This document shows positions 1 to 9,593 of a stretch of DNA of 64,000 bases, in pieces. Numbering within the stretch: position 1 is the first letter of the stretch; each line of letters starts with the position of its first letter. A program made the translations under genes and the position numbers. The notes beneath the pieces are model-generated. The model did no database searches and had not been told where the DNA came from. It was given only the letters and a program-made list of their open reading frames with translations. Source of the stretch: VRUE01 sp963695835 (GTDB lineage: Bacteria > Actinomycetota > Thermoleophilia > Solirubrobacterales > 70-9); assembly GCA_963695835.1 (NCBI GenBank), contig CAVOHR010000004.1, positions 496,001 through 560,000 on the forward strand. The letters run 5' to 3'.

Positions 1-691
1 CGAACTCGACCTCGACCCGGCGTCGCTGCGTCGTCCTGCCGAGCAGATCGGCGATCCGCTCGACCGCGATCAGGCGGCCGCCGCGGATGATCCCGACCCG
101 GTCGCAGACCCGCTCCACCTCGTCCAGCTCGTGCGAGGAGAGGAAGACGGCGCAGCCGCGCTCGCGTTCCTCGCGCACCAGCGCCAGGAACTCCTCCTGC
201 ATCAGCGGGTCGAGGCCGCTGGTCGGCTCGTCGAGGATCAGCAGCTCGGGCCGGTGGAAGACGGCGAGGATCAGCCCCACCTTCTGGCGGTTGCCGCGCG
301 AGAGCTTCCCCAGCGGCCGCTCGAGGTCGGCCCGGAAGCGCTCGGCGAGCTGCCTGGCCCAGCCGAGGTCGTCGACCCCGCGCAGGCGGGCGAGCAGCGC
401 CAGCGCCTCGCGGCCGCGGGCCTGCTTGCCGTAGCCGAAGTCGCCCGGCAGGTTGCCGAGCCGGGCGCGGATCGCGACGCTGTCGCGGCGGCTGTCGAGC
501 CCGAAGACGCGGGCGCTGCCGCGGGTCGGGTGGAGGAGGTCGAGCAGGGTGCGGATCGTCGTCGTCTTGCCCGCCCCGTTGGGGCCGAGGAAGCCGAACA
601 CCTCGCCGGGCTCGACCGTCAGGGTGACGTCCTCGATGCCCCGCTCGGAGCCGTAGAACTTGGTCAGCGCCTGCGTCTCGATCGCCGCCAC
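1..691 (-). CDS. ABC transporter ATP-binding protein, 3' end beyond window
   Basis: ATPase subunit of an ABC exporter or drug-resistance type system. The reverse-strand reading from a GTG at 691 (preceded by GAGG about 8 nt upstream) gives FGFLGPNGAGKTTT (Walker A), an ABC signature written LSRGNRQ instead of LSGGQ, LLILDEPTSGLDP (Walker B) and an SSHELDE switch histidine. The reading frame is still open at base 1, so about 230 residues are visible and the C-terminus, plus any permease partner, lies outside the window. The first residues (AAIETQALTKFYG) are typical of CcmA/DrrA-like ATPases. It is divergent from the P-type ATPase gene that starts at 743. The substrate cannot be told. Confidence 0.9.
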   Translation of the reverse strand, partial: MAAIETQALTKFYGSERGIEDVTLTVEPGEVFGFLGPNGAGKTTTIRTLLDLLHPTRGSARVFGLDSRRDSVAIRARLGNLPGDFGYGKQARGREALALLARLRGVDDLGWARQLAERFRADLERPLGKLSRGNRQKVGLILAVFHRPELLILDEPTSGLDPLMQEEFLALVREERERGCAVFLSSHELDEVERVCDRVGIIRGGRLIAVERIADLLGRTTQRRRVEVEF

Positions 692-742
692 CTGCCCATC
701 CTCGCACGGCGGTTTGCCGAAGGTCGCGAAAAGGGCGGTAGC

Positions 743-3463
743 TTGGCTGCCACGGCCTCGCACCCGACACCGGACCCGAACGAGCGAATCGAGCTGTTGC
801 TGCGCGACCTGCGCGCCTCGCGCGGCGGCCTCTCCTCGCGCGAGGCCGAGCGGCGCCTGCTCGCCAGCGGCCCGAACGAGCTGCAGCGACGCGGTGGGCG
901 TCGCTGGCCGCGCGAGCTGGCCCGCCAGTTCACCCATCCGCTGGCGCTGCTGCTGTGGGGCGCGGCCGGCCTGGCGGCGATCGCCGGGATCGCCGCGGTG
1001 GCGATCGCCGTGGTCGTCGTGATCGTCGTCAACGCCGCCTTCGCCTTCATCCAGGAGCAGCAGGCCGAGCGGGCGGTCGAGGCGCTGCGCGAGTACCTGC
1101 CGGCGCGGGCAAGGGTGCTGCGCGACGGCAGGGTCACGGAGATCGAGGCCGCCGGGCTGGTCCCCGGCGACGTCCTGACGATCGCCGAGGGGGACCGGGT
1201 CTCCGCCGACGCGCGGCTGATCGAGGGCGCCGTCGAGGTCGACATGTCGACGCTGACCGGCGAGTCGGTGACGGCCGCCAGGTCCGCCGAGGCGGTCGAC
1301 ACCGGCCGACCGCCGATCCAGTCCCGCGACCTGGTCTTCAGCGGCACCAGCTGCACCGGCGGCGAAGCGCAGGCGCTCGTCTTCGCCACCGGGATGCGGA
1401 CCGAGCTGGGCCGGATCGCCGCGCTCTCGGAGCGGGGGAAGGCCGAGGAGAGCCCGCTCGAGCACGAGGTTCGCCGGGTCGCCTGGCTGATCGCCGCGAT
1501 CGCGCTGATCAGCGGCGCCGCCTTCGTGCCCGTGGCGACCTTCGTCACCGGGCTGCCGGTCGGCGACGCGGTCGTCTTCGCGATCGGCCTGATCGTCGGC
1601 AACGTGCCCGAGGGCCTGCTGCCGGTGATCACCCTGGCGCTGGCGGTGGGCGTGCGCGGGCTGGTCCGCCAGGGCGCCGTCGTGAAGCGCCTCAGCGCGG
1701 TCGAGACGCTCGGCTCGACCGACGTGATCTGCACCGACAAGACCGGGACCCTGACCGAGAACCGGATGCGGGTGACCCACGTCTGGGGAGCCGGGAGGGA
1801 GATCGACCTGGAGGACGGGGGCGGCGACGGCGCCGCGGGCCCGTTCCCGGCGCTGGCGGGGGCGATGGCGGCCTGCAACAACGCCCGGCTCGACGCCGAG
1901 GGGGCGCCGAGCGGCGACGCGACCGAGGTGGCGATGCTGCTCGCCGCCCGGCGCCTCGGCGCCCCGCCGGGGGCCGCGACGCGGCGGCGCGAGTTCCACT
2001 TCGACCCGGTGCTGAAGCTGATGTCGACGGTCGACGCCGACGGCGGCGCGATCGCGATCCACACCAAGGGCGCGCCGGAGGCGGTGCTGCCGCGCTGCGA
2101 CCGCCTCGCCGGCGCCGGCGGCGAGCGCCGGCTGGGGCCGGACGAGCGGGCCGAGATCGAGTCGCTGGTCGACGGCTACGCGCGGCGCGGCCTGCGGGTC
2201 CTCGCCGTCGCCGAGCGTGCCGTAGCCGGCGCGGTGCCCGAGCGCCGCGAGGACGCCGAGCGGGATCTGGTGCTGCTGGGCCTGGTGGCGATGATGGACC
2301 CGCCGCGCCCCGAGGTGCCCGCGGCGGTGGGCCGCTGCCACCGGGCCGGGATCCGCGTCGTCGTCGTCACCGGCGACCACGGCCTCACCGCGGCGGCGAT
2401 AGCGCAGCGGATCGGGATCGCCCGCGGCGAACCCACGGTGGTGACCGAGGACGAGCTGGACCGGATGAGCGAGGCCGAGCTGGACCGGCTCCTGGCCGCA
2501 AACGAGGAGCTGATCTTCGCCCGGGCGACCCCCGAGGCGAAGCTGCGGATCGCCGACGCGCTGCGGGCGGAGGGCCACACCGTGGCGATGACCGGCGACG
2601 GCGTCAACGACGCTCCCGCCCTGCGCCGGGCCGACATCGGGATCGCGATGGGCCGCACCGGGACCGACGTCGCCCGCGAGGCGGCGACGATGGTGCTCAC
2701 CGACGACAACTTCGCGACGATCGTCGCCGCGGTGGCCGCGGGCCGCCGGATCTACGACAACATCCGCAAGTTCATCGTCTACATCTTCGCCCACACGACG
2801 CCCGAGGTGACGCCCTTCCTCGTCTTCGCACTCGCCGGCGGCGCCGTCCCCCTCCCCCTCACCATCCTCCAGCTGCTCGCCTTCGACGTCGGCACCGAGA
2901 CCCTCCCGGCCCTCGCGCTCGGCCGCGAGCGGGCCGAGCCGGGGATCATGGACCGCCCACCGCGCTCGCGCTCGGAGAGCCTGATCACCCGGGCGATGCT
3001 GGCCCGCGCCTGGCTGTTCCTCGGCCTGATCGCCGCGGCGCTGGAGATGGGCGCCTTCTTCTACGTCCTGCTGAAGGCCGGATGGAGCCCGAACGACCCG
3101 GTCGGCGAAGGCGATCCCCTCCACCACGCCTACCTGCAGGCGACGACGATGACCTTCCTGGCGATGGTCGTCGCGCAGATCGGCACCGCCTTCGCCGCCC
3201 GCACCGAACGCGCCTCGCTGCGCTCGGTCGGCGTCTTCAGCAACCGCCTGCTGCTCGCCGGCATCGCCTTCGAGCTGGCGCTCGCCGCGCTGTTCGTCTA
3301 CACGCCGCTCTTCCAGGAGCTGCTCGGCACGGCGGCCCTGCCCGCTTCCGACCTGCTCGTCCTGCTGCCGTTCCCCTTCGTCGTCTGGGGGGCGGACGAG
3401 CTGCGGCGGTACCTGGTCCGCAGGCGCGAGCGCGCCCTGCGCCCGGCGCTCAGTGCGGGCTGA
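743..3463 (+). CDS. P2-type cation-transporting ATPase
   Basis: Membrane P-type ATPase of about 906 residues. Visible in order: an N-terminal cation-ATPase domain, an actuator TGES (residues 172-175), an M4 motif VGNVPEGLLPVITLALAV, the phosphorylated Asp in DKTGTLTEN (about residue 332), GDGVNDAPALRRAD in the hinge, and a six-helix C-terminal region containing FAHTTPEVTPFLVF and FDVGTETLPALALG. The NVPEGLL and TPEVTPF motifs are closer to the Na/K- and H/K-type (P2C) group than to Ca pumps, so the ion is uncertain. The start is taken as TTG 743, preceded by AAAGGGCGG. Earlier in-frame starts would run into the divergent ABC gene. The 3' end overlaps the convergent penicillin-binding protein gene by 14 nt. 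Confidence 0.88.
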   Translation: MAATASHPTPDPNERIELLLRDLRASRGGLSSREAERRLLASGPNELQRRGGRRWPRELARQFTHPLALLLWGAAGLAAIAGIAAVAIAVVVVIVVNAAFAFIQEQQAERAVEALREYLPARARVLRDGRVTEIEAAGLVPGDVLTIAEGDRVSADARLIEGAVEVDMSTLTGESVTAARSAEAVDTGRPPIQSRDLVFSGTSCTGGEAQALVFATGMRTELGRIAALSERGKAEESPLEHEVRRVAWLIAAIALISGAAFVPVATFVTGLPVGDAVVFAIGLIVGNVPEGLLPVITLALAVGVRGLVRQGAVVKRLSAVETLGSTDVICTDKTGTLTENRMRVTHVWGAGREIDLEDGGGDGAAGPFPALAGAMAACNNARLDAEGAPSGDATEVAMLLAARRLGAPPGAATRRREFHFDPVLKLMSTVDADGGAIAIHTKGAPEAVLPRCDRLAGAGGERRLGPDERAEIESLVDGYARRGLRVLAVAERAVAGAVPERREDAERDLVLLGLVAMMDPPRPEVPAAVGRCHRAGIRVVVVTGDHGLTAAAIAQRIGIARGEPTVVTEDELDRMSEAELDRLLAANEELIFARATPEAKLRIADALRAEGHTVAMTGDGVNDAPALRRADIGIAMGRTGTDVAREAATMVLTDDNFATIVAAVAAGRRIYDNIRKFIVYIFAHTTPEVTPFLVFALAGGAVPLPLTILQLLAFDVGTETLPALALGRERAEPGIMDRPPRSRSESLITRAMLARAWLFLGLIAAALEMGAFFYVLLKAGWSPNDPVGEGDPLHHAYLQATTMTFLAMVVAQIGTAFAARTERASLRSVGVFSNRLLLAGIAFELALAALFVYTPLFQELLGTAALPASDLLVLLPFPFVVWGADELRRYLVRRRERALRPALSAG

Positions 3464-5588
3464 CGCCGCCCGAGGCCGGTCCCGGGGAGGATGGCGGCGC
3501 GGGCGCCGGGGCGGGGGGCGGGGCCGCTTCCGGCGTCGCTTCGGGGTGCGCGCCGGTCCCCCCTTCCCTTTCCGGCGCTTCTTCTTCTTCGCCTTCTTCC
3601 CCCGCTTCGCTTTCGCCGAATTCTTCTTCCCTGCCTTCTCCCGAGTAGCCGGAGGAGCCGCTGGTGTGGCCGCCGCGCAGGCCGAACAGTTCGGGCAGGC
3701 TCGAGGGCGCGGCGAATTCACCGCAGTCGCCGGCGTTCGCCGCTTCCATGAAGGAGCGCCAGATCGGCCCCGCGGTCGGGCCGCCGAAGCCGGTCGCTTC
3801 GCGCGACTGCGGGTGGCCGACCCAGACGGCGGTCGAGTAGCGCGGCGTGTAGCCGACGAACCAGGCGTCGGAGAGTCCCTCGGAGGTGCCGGTCTTGCCC
3901 GCCTCGGCGGAGCAGCCGATCGAGGTGTAGCCGGCGCCGGTGCCCTGGGTGATCACGCCCTCGAGCAGCATGGTGACTTCGTAGGCCTCGCCTTCGGTGA
4001 GGACCCGGTCGCCGGAGTCGGGGCTCGGTTCGTCGACCTTGCCGCTGGGGAACTCGACGCGGGCGATCGCGGTCGGTTCGTGGTGGATGCCGCCGTTCGC
4101 CAGGGTCGCGTAGGCGTCGGCCATTTCCAGCGGCGTGACGCCGACCGCGAGGCCGCCGATCGCCTCCGCCGGGACCGATTCCAGTGGCGCTTCGATCCCC
4201 ATCTGGTGGGCGGTGTGGGTGACGTTCTGCGGGCCGACGTCGAGGTCGAGCTGGGCGAAGATGACGTTGACCGAGGCCCAGGTGGCGCTGGCCAGCGACA
4301 TCGTGCCGCCGCCGGGCTCGGCGTTGTTGACCGTCCAGGTGCCGCCGCCCGGCAGGTCGAGCGTCTTCGGCGAGGTGCCGTCGTAATAGGTGCTGGCGGG
4401 GTCGACGCCCTGCTTGATCGCGGTCGTCAGGACGAAGGTCTTGAACGAGGAGCCGGGCTGGCGGTGGGCCTGCCAGGCGTAGTTGAATTCGCTTTCCTCG
4501 GCCGAGCCTTCGGTCGAGGCGAGGGCGACGATCGCGCCGCTGGCGGGGTCGACCGAGGCGAGGCCGGACGCCGGACCGCCTTCGGAGTAGCAGACGCCGC
4601 AGTAGTCGACCGCTTCCTGCGCCCGTTCCTGCAGCTCGGGGTCGATCGTCGTGTAGGCCTTGAGGCCGCCGTAGCGCACGGTGTTGAGCCCGTACTTGTC
4701 GATCAGCTCCTGCTCGACCAGGTCGAAGAGGAAGGGGTCGCGGATCACCCGGTACTTGTGGCCGGGGTGCAGGCCGAGCCCCCTGTGGACCGCCTTGCGG
4801 TACTCGGACGGGGCGATGTAGCCCTGGTCCTCCATCGCCGTCAGCACCTCGTTGCGGCGGTCGAGCGCGGCGCGCGGGTCGAGCAAGGGGTTGTATTCGG
4901 ATGGCGCCTGCGGCAGGCCGGCGATCATCGCCGCCTCGGTCAGGGTCAGCTTGCGGGACGGCTTGCCGAAGTAGGTCTGCGCGGCGGCCTCGGCGCCGAC
5001 CGCGGTCTCGCCTTCGACCGTGCCGTAGGGCGCGGTGTTGAGGTAGGCGGTGAGGATCCACCGCTTGGAGTGGACTTCCTCCATGTCGTAGGCGAGGTGG
5101 GCTTCGATCAGCTTGCGCTTGATCGTCTCCTCGGGGTCGCGGATGTAGAGGTTGCGGACGAGCTGCTGGGTGATCGTCGAGGCGCCCTGGACCGGCTTGC
5201 CGCCGGCCAGCAGGTCCTTCCAGGCGGCGCGGGCGATCCCGGCCGGGTCGATCGCGCCGTGGTTGAAGAAGTTGCGATCCTCGATCGCCACGGTCGCGTA
5301 CTTGAGGCTCTGCGGCAGCGCCTTCGAGGAGACCGGCTGGCGGATGCTGCTGGCGCGGATGAAGCCGATCAGGCTGCCGTCGGCGGCGTAGATCGCCGAG
5401 GAGCGGCCCTTCTGCACCGGCTTGAGGCTGGTGAGCGGCGGCGCCGAGTTGTAGACGTTGACCGCCCAGCTCGCCGCGAAGCCGCCGACGATCACCGATC
5501 CGGCGGCCAGCACACCGATCGCCAGCAGCAGCTTCCTGCGCAGCGAGTGGTGCGACCTACGGTGTCGCCTGCGGATCCGGTGGGCCAT
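3450..5588 (-). CDS. Class A penicillin-binding protein (transglycosylase/transpeptidase)
   Basis: Bifunctional peptidoglycan synthase, 712 residues, anchored by one N-terminal helix (about residues 19-42) after a strongly basic start. The GT51 domain shows EDRNFFNHGAID with the catalytic Glu103, GASTITQQLVRN (about 135-146) and RKLIEAHLAYDMEE. The transpeptidase domain shows SSFK (nucleophile Ser380, Lys383), SVN (439-441) and KTGT (565-568). The last 75 or so residues are a low-complexity tail rich in Gly, Glu and Pro (runs of E, then PPPAPAPAPP). The family is sure; which paralogue (PonA1/PonA2-like) is not. The 12-mer CGAGCGCAATCC found in the cytochrome leaders also sits about 50 nt upstream of this start. 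Confidence 0.95.
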   Translation of the reverse strand: MAHRIRRRHRRSHHSLRRKLLLAIGVLAAGSVIVGGFAASWAVNVYNSAPPLTSLKPVQKGRSSAIYAADGSLIGFIRASSIRQPVSSKALPQSLKYATVAIEDRNFFNHGAIDPAGIARAAWKDLLAGGKPVQGASTITQQLVRNLYIRDPEETIKRKLIEAHLAYDMEEVHSKRWILTAYLNTAPYGTVEGETAVGAEAAAQTYFGKPSRKLTLTEAAMIAGLPQAPSEYNPLLDPRAALDRRNEVLTAMEDQGYIAPSEYRKAVHRGLGLHPGHKYRVIRDPFLFDLVEQELIDKYGLNTVRYGGLKAYTTIDPELQERAQEAVDYCGVCYSEGGPASGLASVDPASGAIVALASTEGSAEESEFNYAWQAHRQPGSSFKTFVLTTAIKQGVDPASTYYDGTSPKTLDLPGGGTWTVNNAEPGGGTMSLASATWASVNVIFAQLDLDVGPQNVTHTAHQMGIEAPLESVPAEAIGGLAVGVTPLEMADAYATLANGGIHHEPTAIARVEFPSGKVDEPSPDSGDRVLTEGEAYEVTMLLEGVITQGTGAGYTSIGCSAEAGKTGTSEGLSDAWFVGYTPRYSTAVWVGHPQSREATGFGGPTAGPIWRSFMEAANAGDCGEFAAPSSLPELFGLRGGHTSGSSGYSGEGREEEFGESEAGEEGEEEEAPEREGGTGAHPEATPEAAPPPAPAPAPPSSPGPASGGVSPH

Positions 5589-5666
5589 CGAACCGAAAAT
5601 CGTAGTGGGGCGGGCGAGCCGGCCCTTTCGCCTGCGCCGAGCGCAATCCGGCGTGCGCGGGTGGCC

Positions 5667-6563
5667 TCAGGCCGCCGCCCTGAACCTGGCGCGCCATTCC
5701 TCGGCGTCGAAGCGGGCCGGCTCGGTCTCGCCGAGGAAGCGTTCGAGCACGCCGATGAAGCGGCCCGGGGCCTCGATCTGGGGCAGGTGGCCGACATCCT
5801 CGAAGACCTCGAGGCGGCTGCCGGGGATCGCCCGGTGGGCGTCCTCGCCGTGGCTGACCGGGATGATCGAGTCGCGGGCGCCCCAGACGATCAGCACCGG
5901 CAGCAGCTCGGCCAGGTAGAGCCGGTCGGTGGCGTCGACCCGCTGCCCGCCGGTGCCGACCACCGAGCGCAGGGTCGCCAGGAAGGCGGCGCGGCGCTCG
6001 GAGTCGGTCAGCGAGGCGTAGCCGCGGAGGACCTCGGCCACGTCGGCGTTGGGGCGCAGCCCGATCGCCGAGAGGCCGCGGCCGAGGGCGCCGCCGACCC
6101 GCTGCCCGATCCCGGCGGTGGCGGCGATGAAGATGTCGGCGCCGGGAAGCGCCGCGGCGCGCAGGACGGGGCTCACCTCGGGGCCGAGGCCGCCGCTGGA
6201 GACCAGCACCAGGCGCTCGGTCATCTCCGGGAACTGGTAGCCGAGCTGCATCGCGATGCCGCCGCCGAGCGAGTGGCCGACCAGCGTGGCGCGCTCGTGG
6301 CCGAGCGTGACCAGCAGGTCGCGCAGGCCGGCCGCCAGGGCCCCGATCGAGTAGTCGCCGCCGCCGGGCGCCGAGGCGCCGTGGCCGGGCAGGTCGGGGG
6401 CGATCACGGTGTGGTGGCGGGCGAGCGGCTCGATCACCTCCTGCCAGTTCTCGAAGGTGCCGCCCATCCCGTGGATCAGCAGCAGCACCGAGCCCTTGCC
6501 GGCCTCGGCGTAGGTGATCGGGCGGCCGTGCACCGTCGCGGTCTTGGCCTGCATCTCGGTCAT
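5667..6563 (-). CDS. Alpha/beta-fold hydrolase
   Basis: Soluble serine hydrolase of 298 residues. It has an oxyanion motif LLIHGMGG (28-35), the nucleophile elbow GHSLGG with Ser98, the acid Asp231 in VWGARDSIIP and His259 in DVGHLPQIE, which together give a full catalytic triad. The layout (DLPGHGASAPG, then a cap region) matches the haloperoxidase / meta-cleavage-hydrolase branch. The substrate cannot be read from the sequence. The gene is probably monocistronic or shares a transcript with the penicillin-binding protein gene lying 78 nt downstream. It is divergent from the glyoxalase-fold gene at 6641. Confidence 0.9.
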   Translation of the reverse strand: MTEMQAKTATVHGRPITYAEAGKGSVLLLIHGMGGTFENWQEVIEPLARHHTVIAPDLPGHGASAPGGGDYSIGALAAGLRDLLVTLGHERATLVGHSLGGGIAMQLGYQFPEMTERLVLVSSGGLGPEVSPVLRAAALPGADIFIAATAGIGQRVGGALGRGLSAIGLRPNADVAEVLRGYASLTDSERRAAFLATLRSVVGTGGQRVDATDRLYLAELLPVLIVWGARDSIIPVSHGEDAHRAIPGSRLEVFEDVGHLPQIEAPGRFIGVLERFLGETEPARFDAEEWRARFRAAA

Positions 6564-6640
6564 CGCAACCAGGATAGCCGGGCGCGAGGCGCGGTCACCG
6601 TGGGAACTACTGAATTTCGGGGTCGGTAGCCTTCCCCTCG

Positions 6641-7021
6641 ATGGCCGGCTTCATCCACACCTGCTACCGGATCGGCGAGATCGACCGCTCGGTCGCCTTC
6701 TACGAGAAGCTCGGCTTCGAGGAGACGGCGCGGATGCCGATCGGCGCCGAGGCGGTCAACGTCTTCATGAGCCTGCCCGGGGAAGAGATCCCGCGCCTCG
6801 AGCTGACCTACAACCACGGCGTCGACTCCTATGAGCTGGGGACCGGCTACAACCACATCGCGCTCTCGGTCGACGACCTCGACGGCACCCTCGAGAGCCT
6901 CGCCTCCCAGGGCATCGAGCCCGAGAAGCCCCCCTACCGCCCCGGCGGCCGCACCGAGGGCCACCGCATAGCGTTCGTCCGCGACCCGGACGGCTACCGC
7001 ATAGAGCTGATCGGCGAGTAG
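6641..7021 (+). CDS. VOC-superfamily protein, glyoxalase I-like
   Basis: A 126-residue vicinal-oxygen-chelate protein close in pattern to glyoxalase I (lactoylglutathione lyase). The start reads MAGFIHTCYRIGEIDRSVAF and the end DPDGYRIELIGE. The four family metal ligands are all present: His6, Glu54, His72 and Glu122. Actinobacteria generally lack glutathione, so the physiological thiol may be mycothiol or the substrate may differ; that is inference. It is followed by a GC hairpin (7068-7084) and then by an unrelated small gene. Confidence 0.85.
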   Translation: MAGFIHTCYRIGEIDRSVAFYEKLGFEETARMPIGAEAVNVFMSLPGEEIPRLELTYNHGVDSYELGTGYNHIALSVDDLDGTLESLASQGIEPEKPPYRPGGRTEGHRIAFVRDPDGYRIELIGE

Positions 7022-7067
7022 GCGTCAGGCCGGACGGTAAAGCTCGAAGTCTCCGAGTCGCAAAGTT

Positions 7068-7084
7068 CTCCCCCCTGCGGGGAG
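7068..7084 (+). terminator. Possible terminator hairpin after the VOC gene
   Basis: CTCCCC and GGGGAG form a 6-bp stem around CCTGC, 47 nt after the preceding stop codon. No T-run follows, so this is only a candidate. Confidence 0.3.
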
Positions 7085-7148
7085 GCTTGACCTCGCATGC
7101 CGGTGGAGCGATGCTGGGGCCGAACAGTCATCGACCAAGGAGGAGAAG

Positions 7149-7448
7149 ATGCTCTGCGCACTCACCGTCCGCACGCTGAAGCCCGGGACCTTCGAGCGGT
7201 TCCGCGACGAGTTCATGCGGAACTTCCCCGACGCCCCGCCCGAGGGCTTCACCCGCTTCGACATGCTTCGCAACACCGAGAACCCCGACGAGGTGATCAG
7301 CTTCGGCTTCTTCGACGGCAGCGTCGAGCGGCTGCGCGAGGCCTCCGCGAAAGAGGGCTACCGGGAGCAGCTCGAGCGGATCGCCCCGTTCGTCGAGTCG
7401 GTCGGCGCCGACGGCGTCTACGAGATCGTCGAGGAGCGCACCGCCTGA
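7149..7448 (+). CDS. Small conserved-looking protein, possible dimeric alpha/beta-barrel fold
   Basis: A 99-residue soluble protein with a strong ribosome site (AAGGAGGAGAAG directly before ATG 7149). The pattern MLCALTVRTLKPGTFERFRDEF ... VISFGFFDGSVERLRE ... PFVESVGADGVYEIVEE resembles antibiotic-biosynthesis-monooxygenase/EthD-type (ABM) ferredoxin-like folds: a beta strand, a helix with FERFRDEF, then a strand with SFGFFDG. No catalytic residues can be named. It lies directly upstream of the PII gene with 26 nt between them and may be cotranscribed. Confidence 0.7.
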   Translation: MLCALTVRTLKPGTFERFRDEFMRNFPDAPPEGFTRFDMLRNTENPDEVISFGFFDGSVERLREASAKEGYREQLERIAPFVESVGADGVYEIVEERTA

Positions 7449-7474
7449 GCGCGAGCCGCATAGACTGAGCCGCC

Positions 7475-7824
7475 GTGAAGCTGGTGATCGGCATCGTGCG
7501 GCCGGAGAAGGCCAACGACGTGCTGGAGGCGCTCTACCGGGCCGAGGTGCGCGGGGTCTCGATCAGCCGTGTGCAGGGACACGGCGGCGAGCTGGAGCGG
7601 GTCGAGACCTACCGCGGCACCACCGTGCAGATGGGGCTCTCGGAGAAGGTGCGCTTCGAGGTCGCGGTCTCCGACGACTTCCTGCAGCCGACGGTCGACG
7701 CGCTCTGCGACGGCGCCCGCACCGGCGAGGTCGGCGACGGCAAGATCTTCGTCCTGCCGCTGGAGCGGGCGGTGCGGATCCGCACCGGCGAGTCGGACCG
7801 CGACGCGGTCACCCCGGTGGGCAG

Positions 7825-7828
<4 letters not shown>
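7475..7828 (+). CDS. glnK: PII-family nitrogen regulator
   Basis: A 117-residue PII signal protein coupled to the ammonium transporter gene by a GTGA overlap, the classic glnK-amtB arrangement. Conserved PII features are seen: EALYRAEVRGVSISRVQGHGG, TGEVGDGKIFVLPLERAVRIRTGE (B- and C-loop nucleotide and 2-oxoglutarate region). The T-loop reads ETYRGTTVQMG, so the position of the uridylylated/adenylylated Tyr51 is Val51. Known PII control by covalent modification at Tyr51 therefore cannot operate; control by ATP/ADP/2-oxoglutarate is still possible. The start is GTG 7475. Confidence 0.92.
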
Positions 7829-9132
<1,304 letters not shown>

Positions 9133-9155
9133 CCGGGCCGGCGCCGGCGAGCCCG

Positions 9156-9479
9156 ATGGCCGACTACCTCCAGGTACTGACCGCCGCCGGCTCCGAGCAG
9201 GAGGCCGAACGGATCTCGGCGGCGCTGGTCGAGCGGCGGCTGGCCGCCTGCGTGCAGACGATCGGCCCGATCGCCGGCCGCTACCGCTGGCAGGGCAAGA
9301 TCGAGCGCTCGACCGAGTGGCTCTGCCTGGCGAAGACCGAGGCCTCGCGCTACCCGGAGCTGGAGGCGGCGATCCGCGAGCTGCACTCCTACGAGGAGCC
9401 GGAGATAGTCGCGACCCCGATCGTCGCCGGCAGCCGCGGCTACCTCGACTGGGTCAGCCACAGTGTGGGCGACGACTGA
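9156..9479 (+). CDS. cutA: CutA-type divalent ion tolerance protein
   Basis: A 107-residue protein of the trimeric CutA family. It shows YLQVLTAAGSEQEAERISAALVERRLAACVQT, IAGRYRWQGKIE, WLCLAKT, SYEEPEIVATPIVAGSRGYLDWV in family order. CutA has a PII-like fold and has been tied to copper tolerance, though its role is unsettled. It begins 24 nt after the amt stop in the same direction, so it probably ends that operon. Confidence 0.93.
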   Translation: MADYLQVLTAAGSEQEAERISAALVERRLAACVQTIGPIAGRYRWQGKIERSTEWLCLAKTEASRYPELEAAIRELHSYEEPEIVATPIVAGSRGYLDWVSHSVGDD

Positions 9480-9528
9480 CGCCGAAAACCAAGCAGGTCG
9501 GGGGATGCAGGGAGGGCGACGAGGGGAG

Positions 9529-9543
9529 CGCACTAATAGTGCG
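9529..9543. repeat. 15-bp palindrome in convergent intergenic gap
   Basis: CGCACTA and TAGTGCG flank a single A, between the convergent cutA and multicopper oxidase genes. Too tight for a stable hairpin with this centre, so either an operator-like site or a 5-bp stem with a 5-nt loop. Confidence 0.4.
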
Positions 9544-9593
9544 TGACCCGAGGAGACCGATCGAAGACCCCGAGATGCGCCGGTTTGCAGGCG

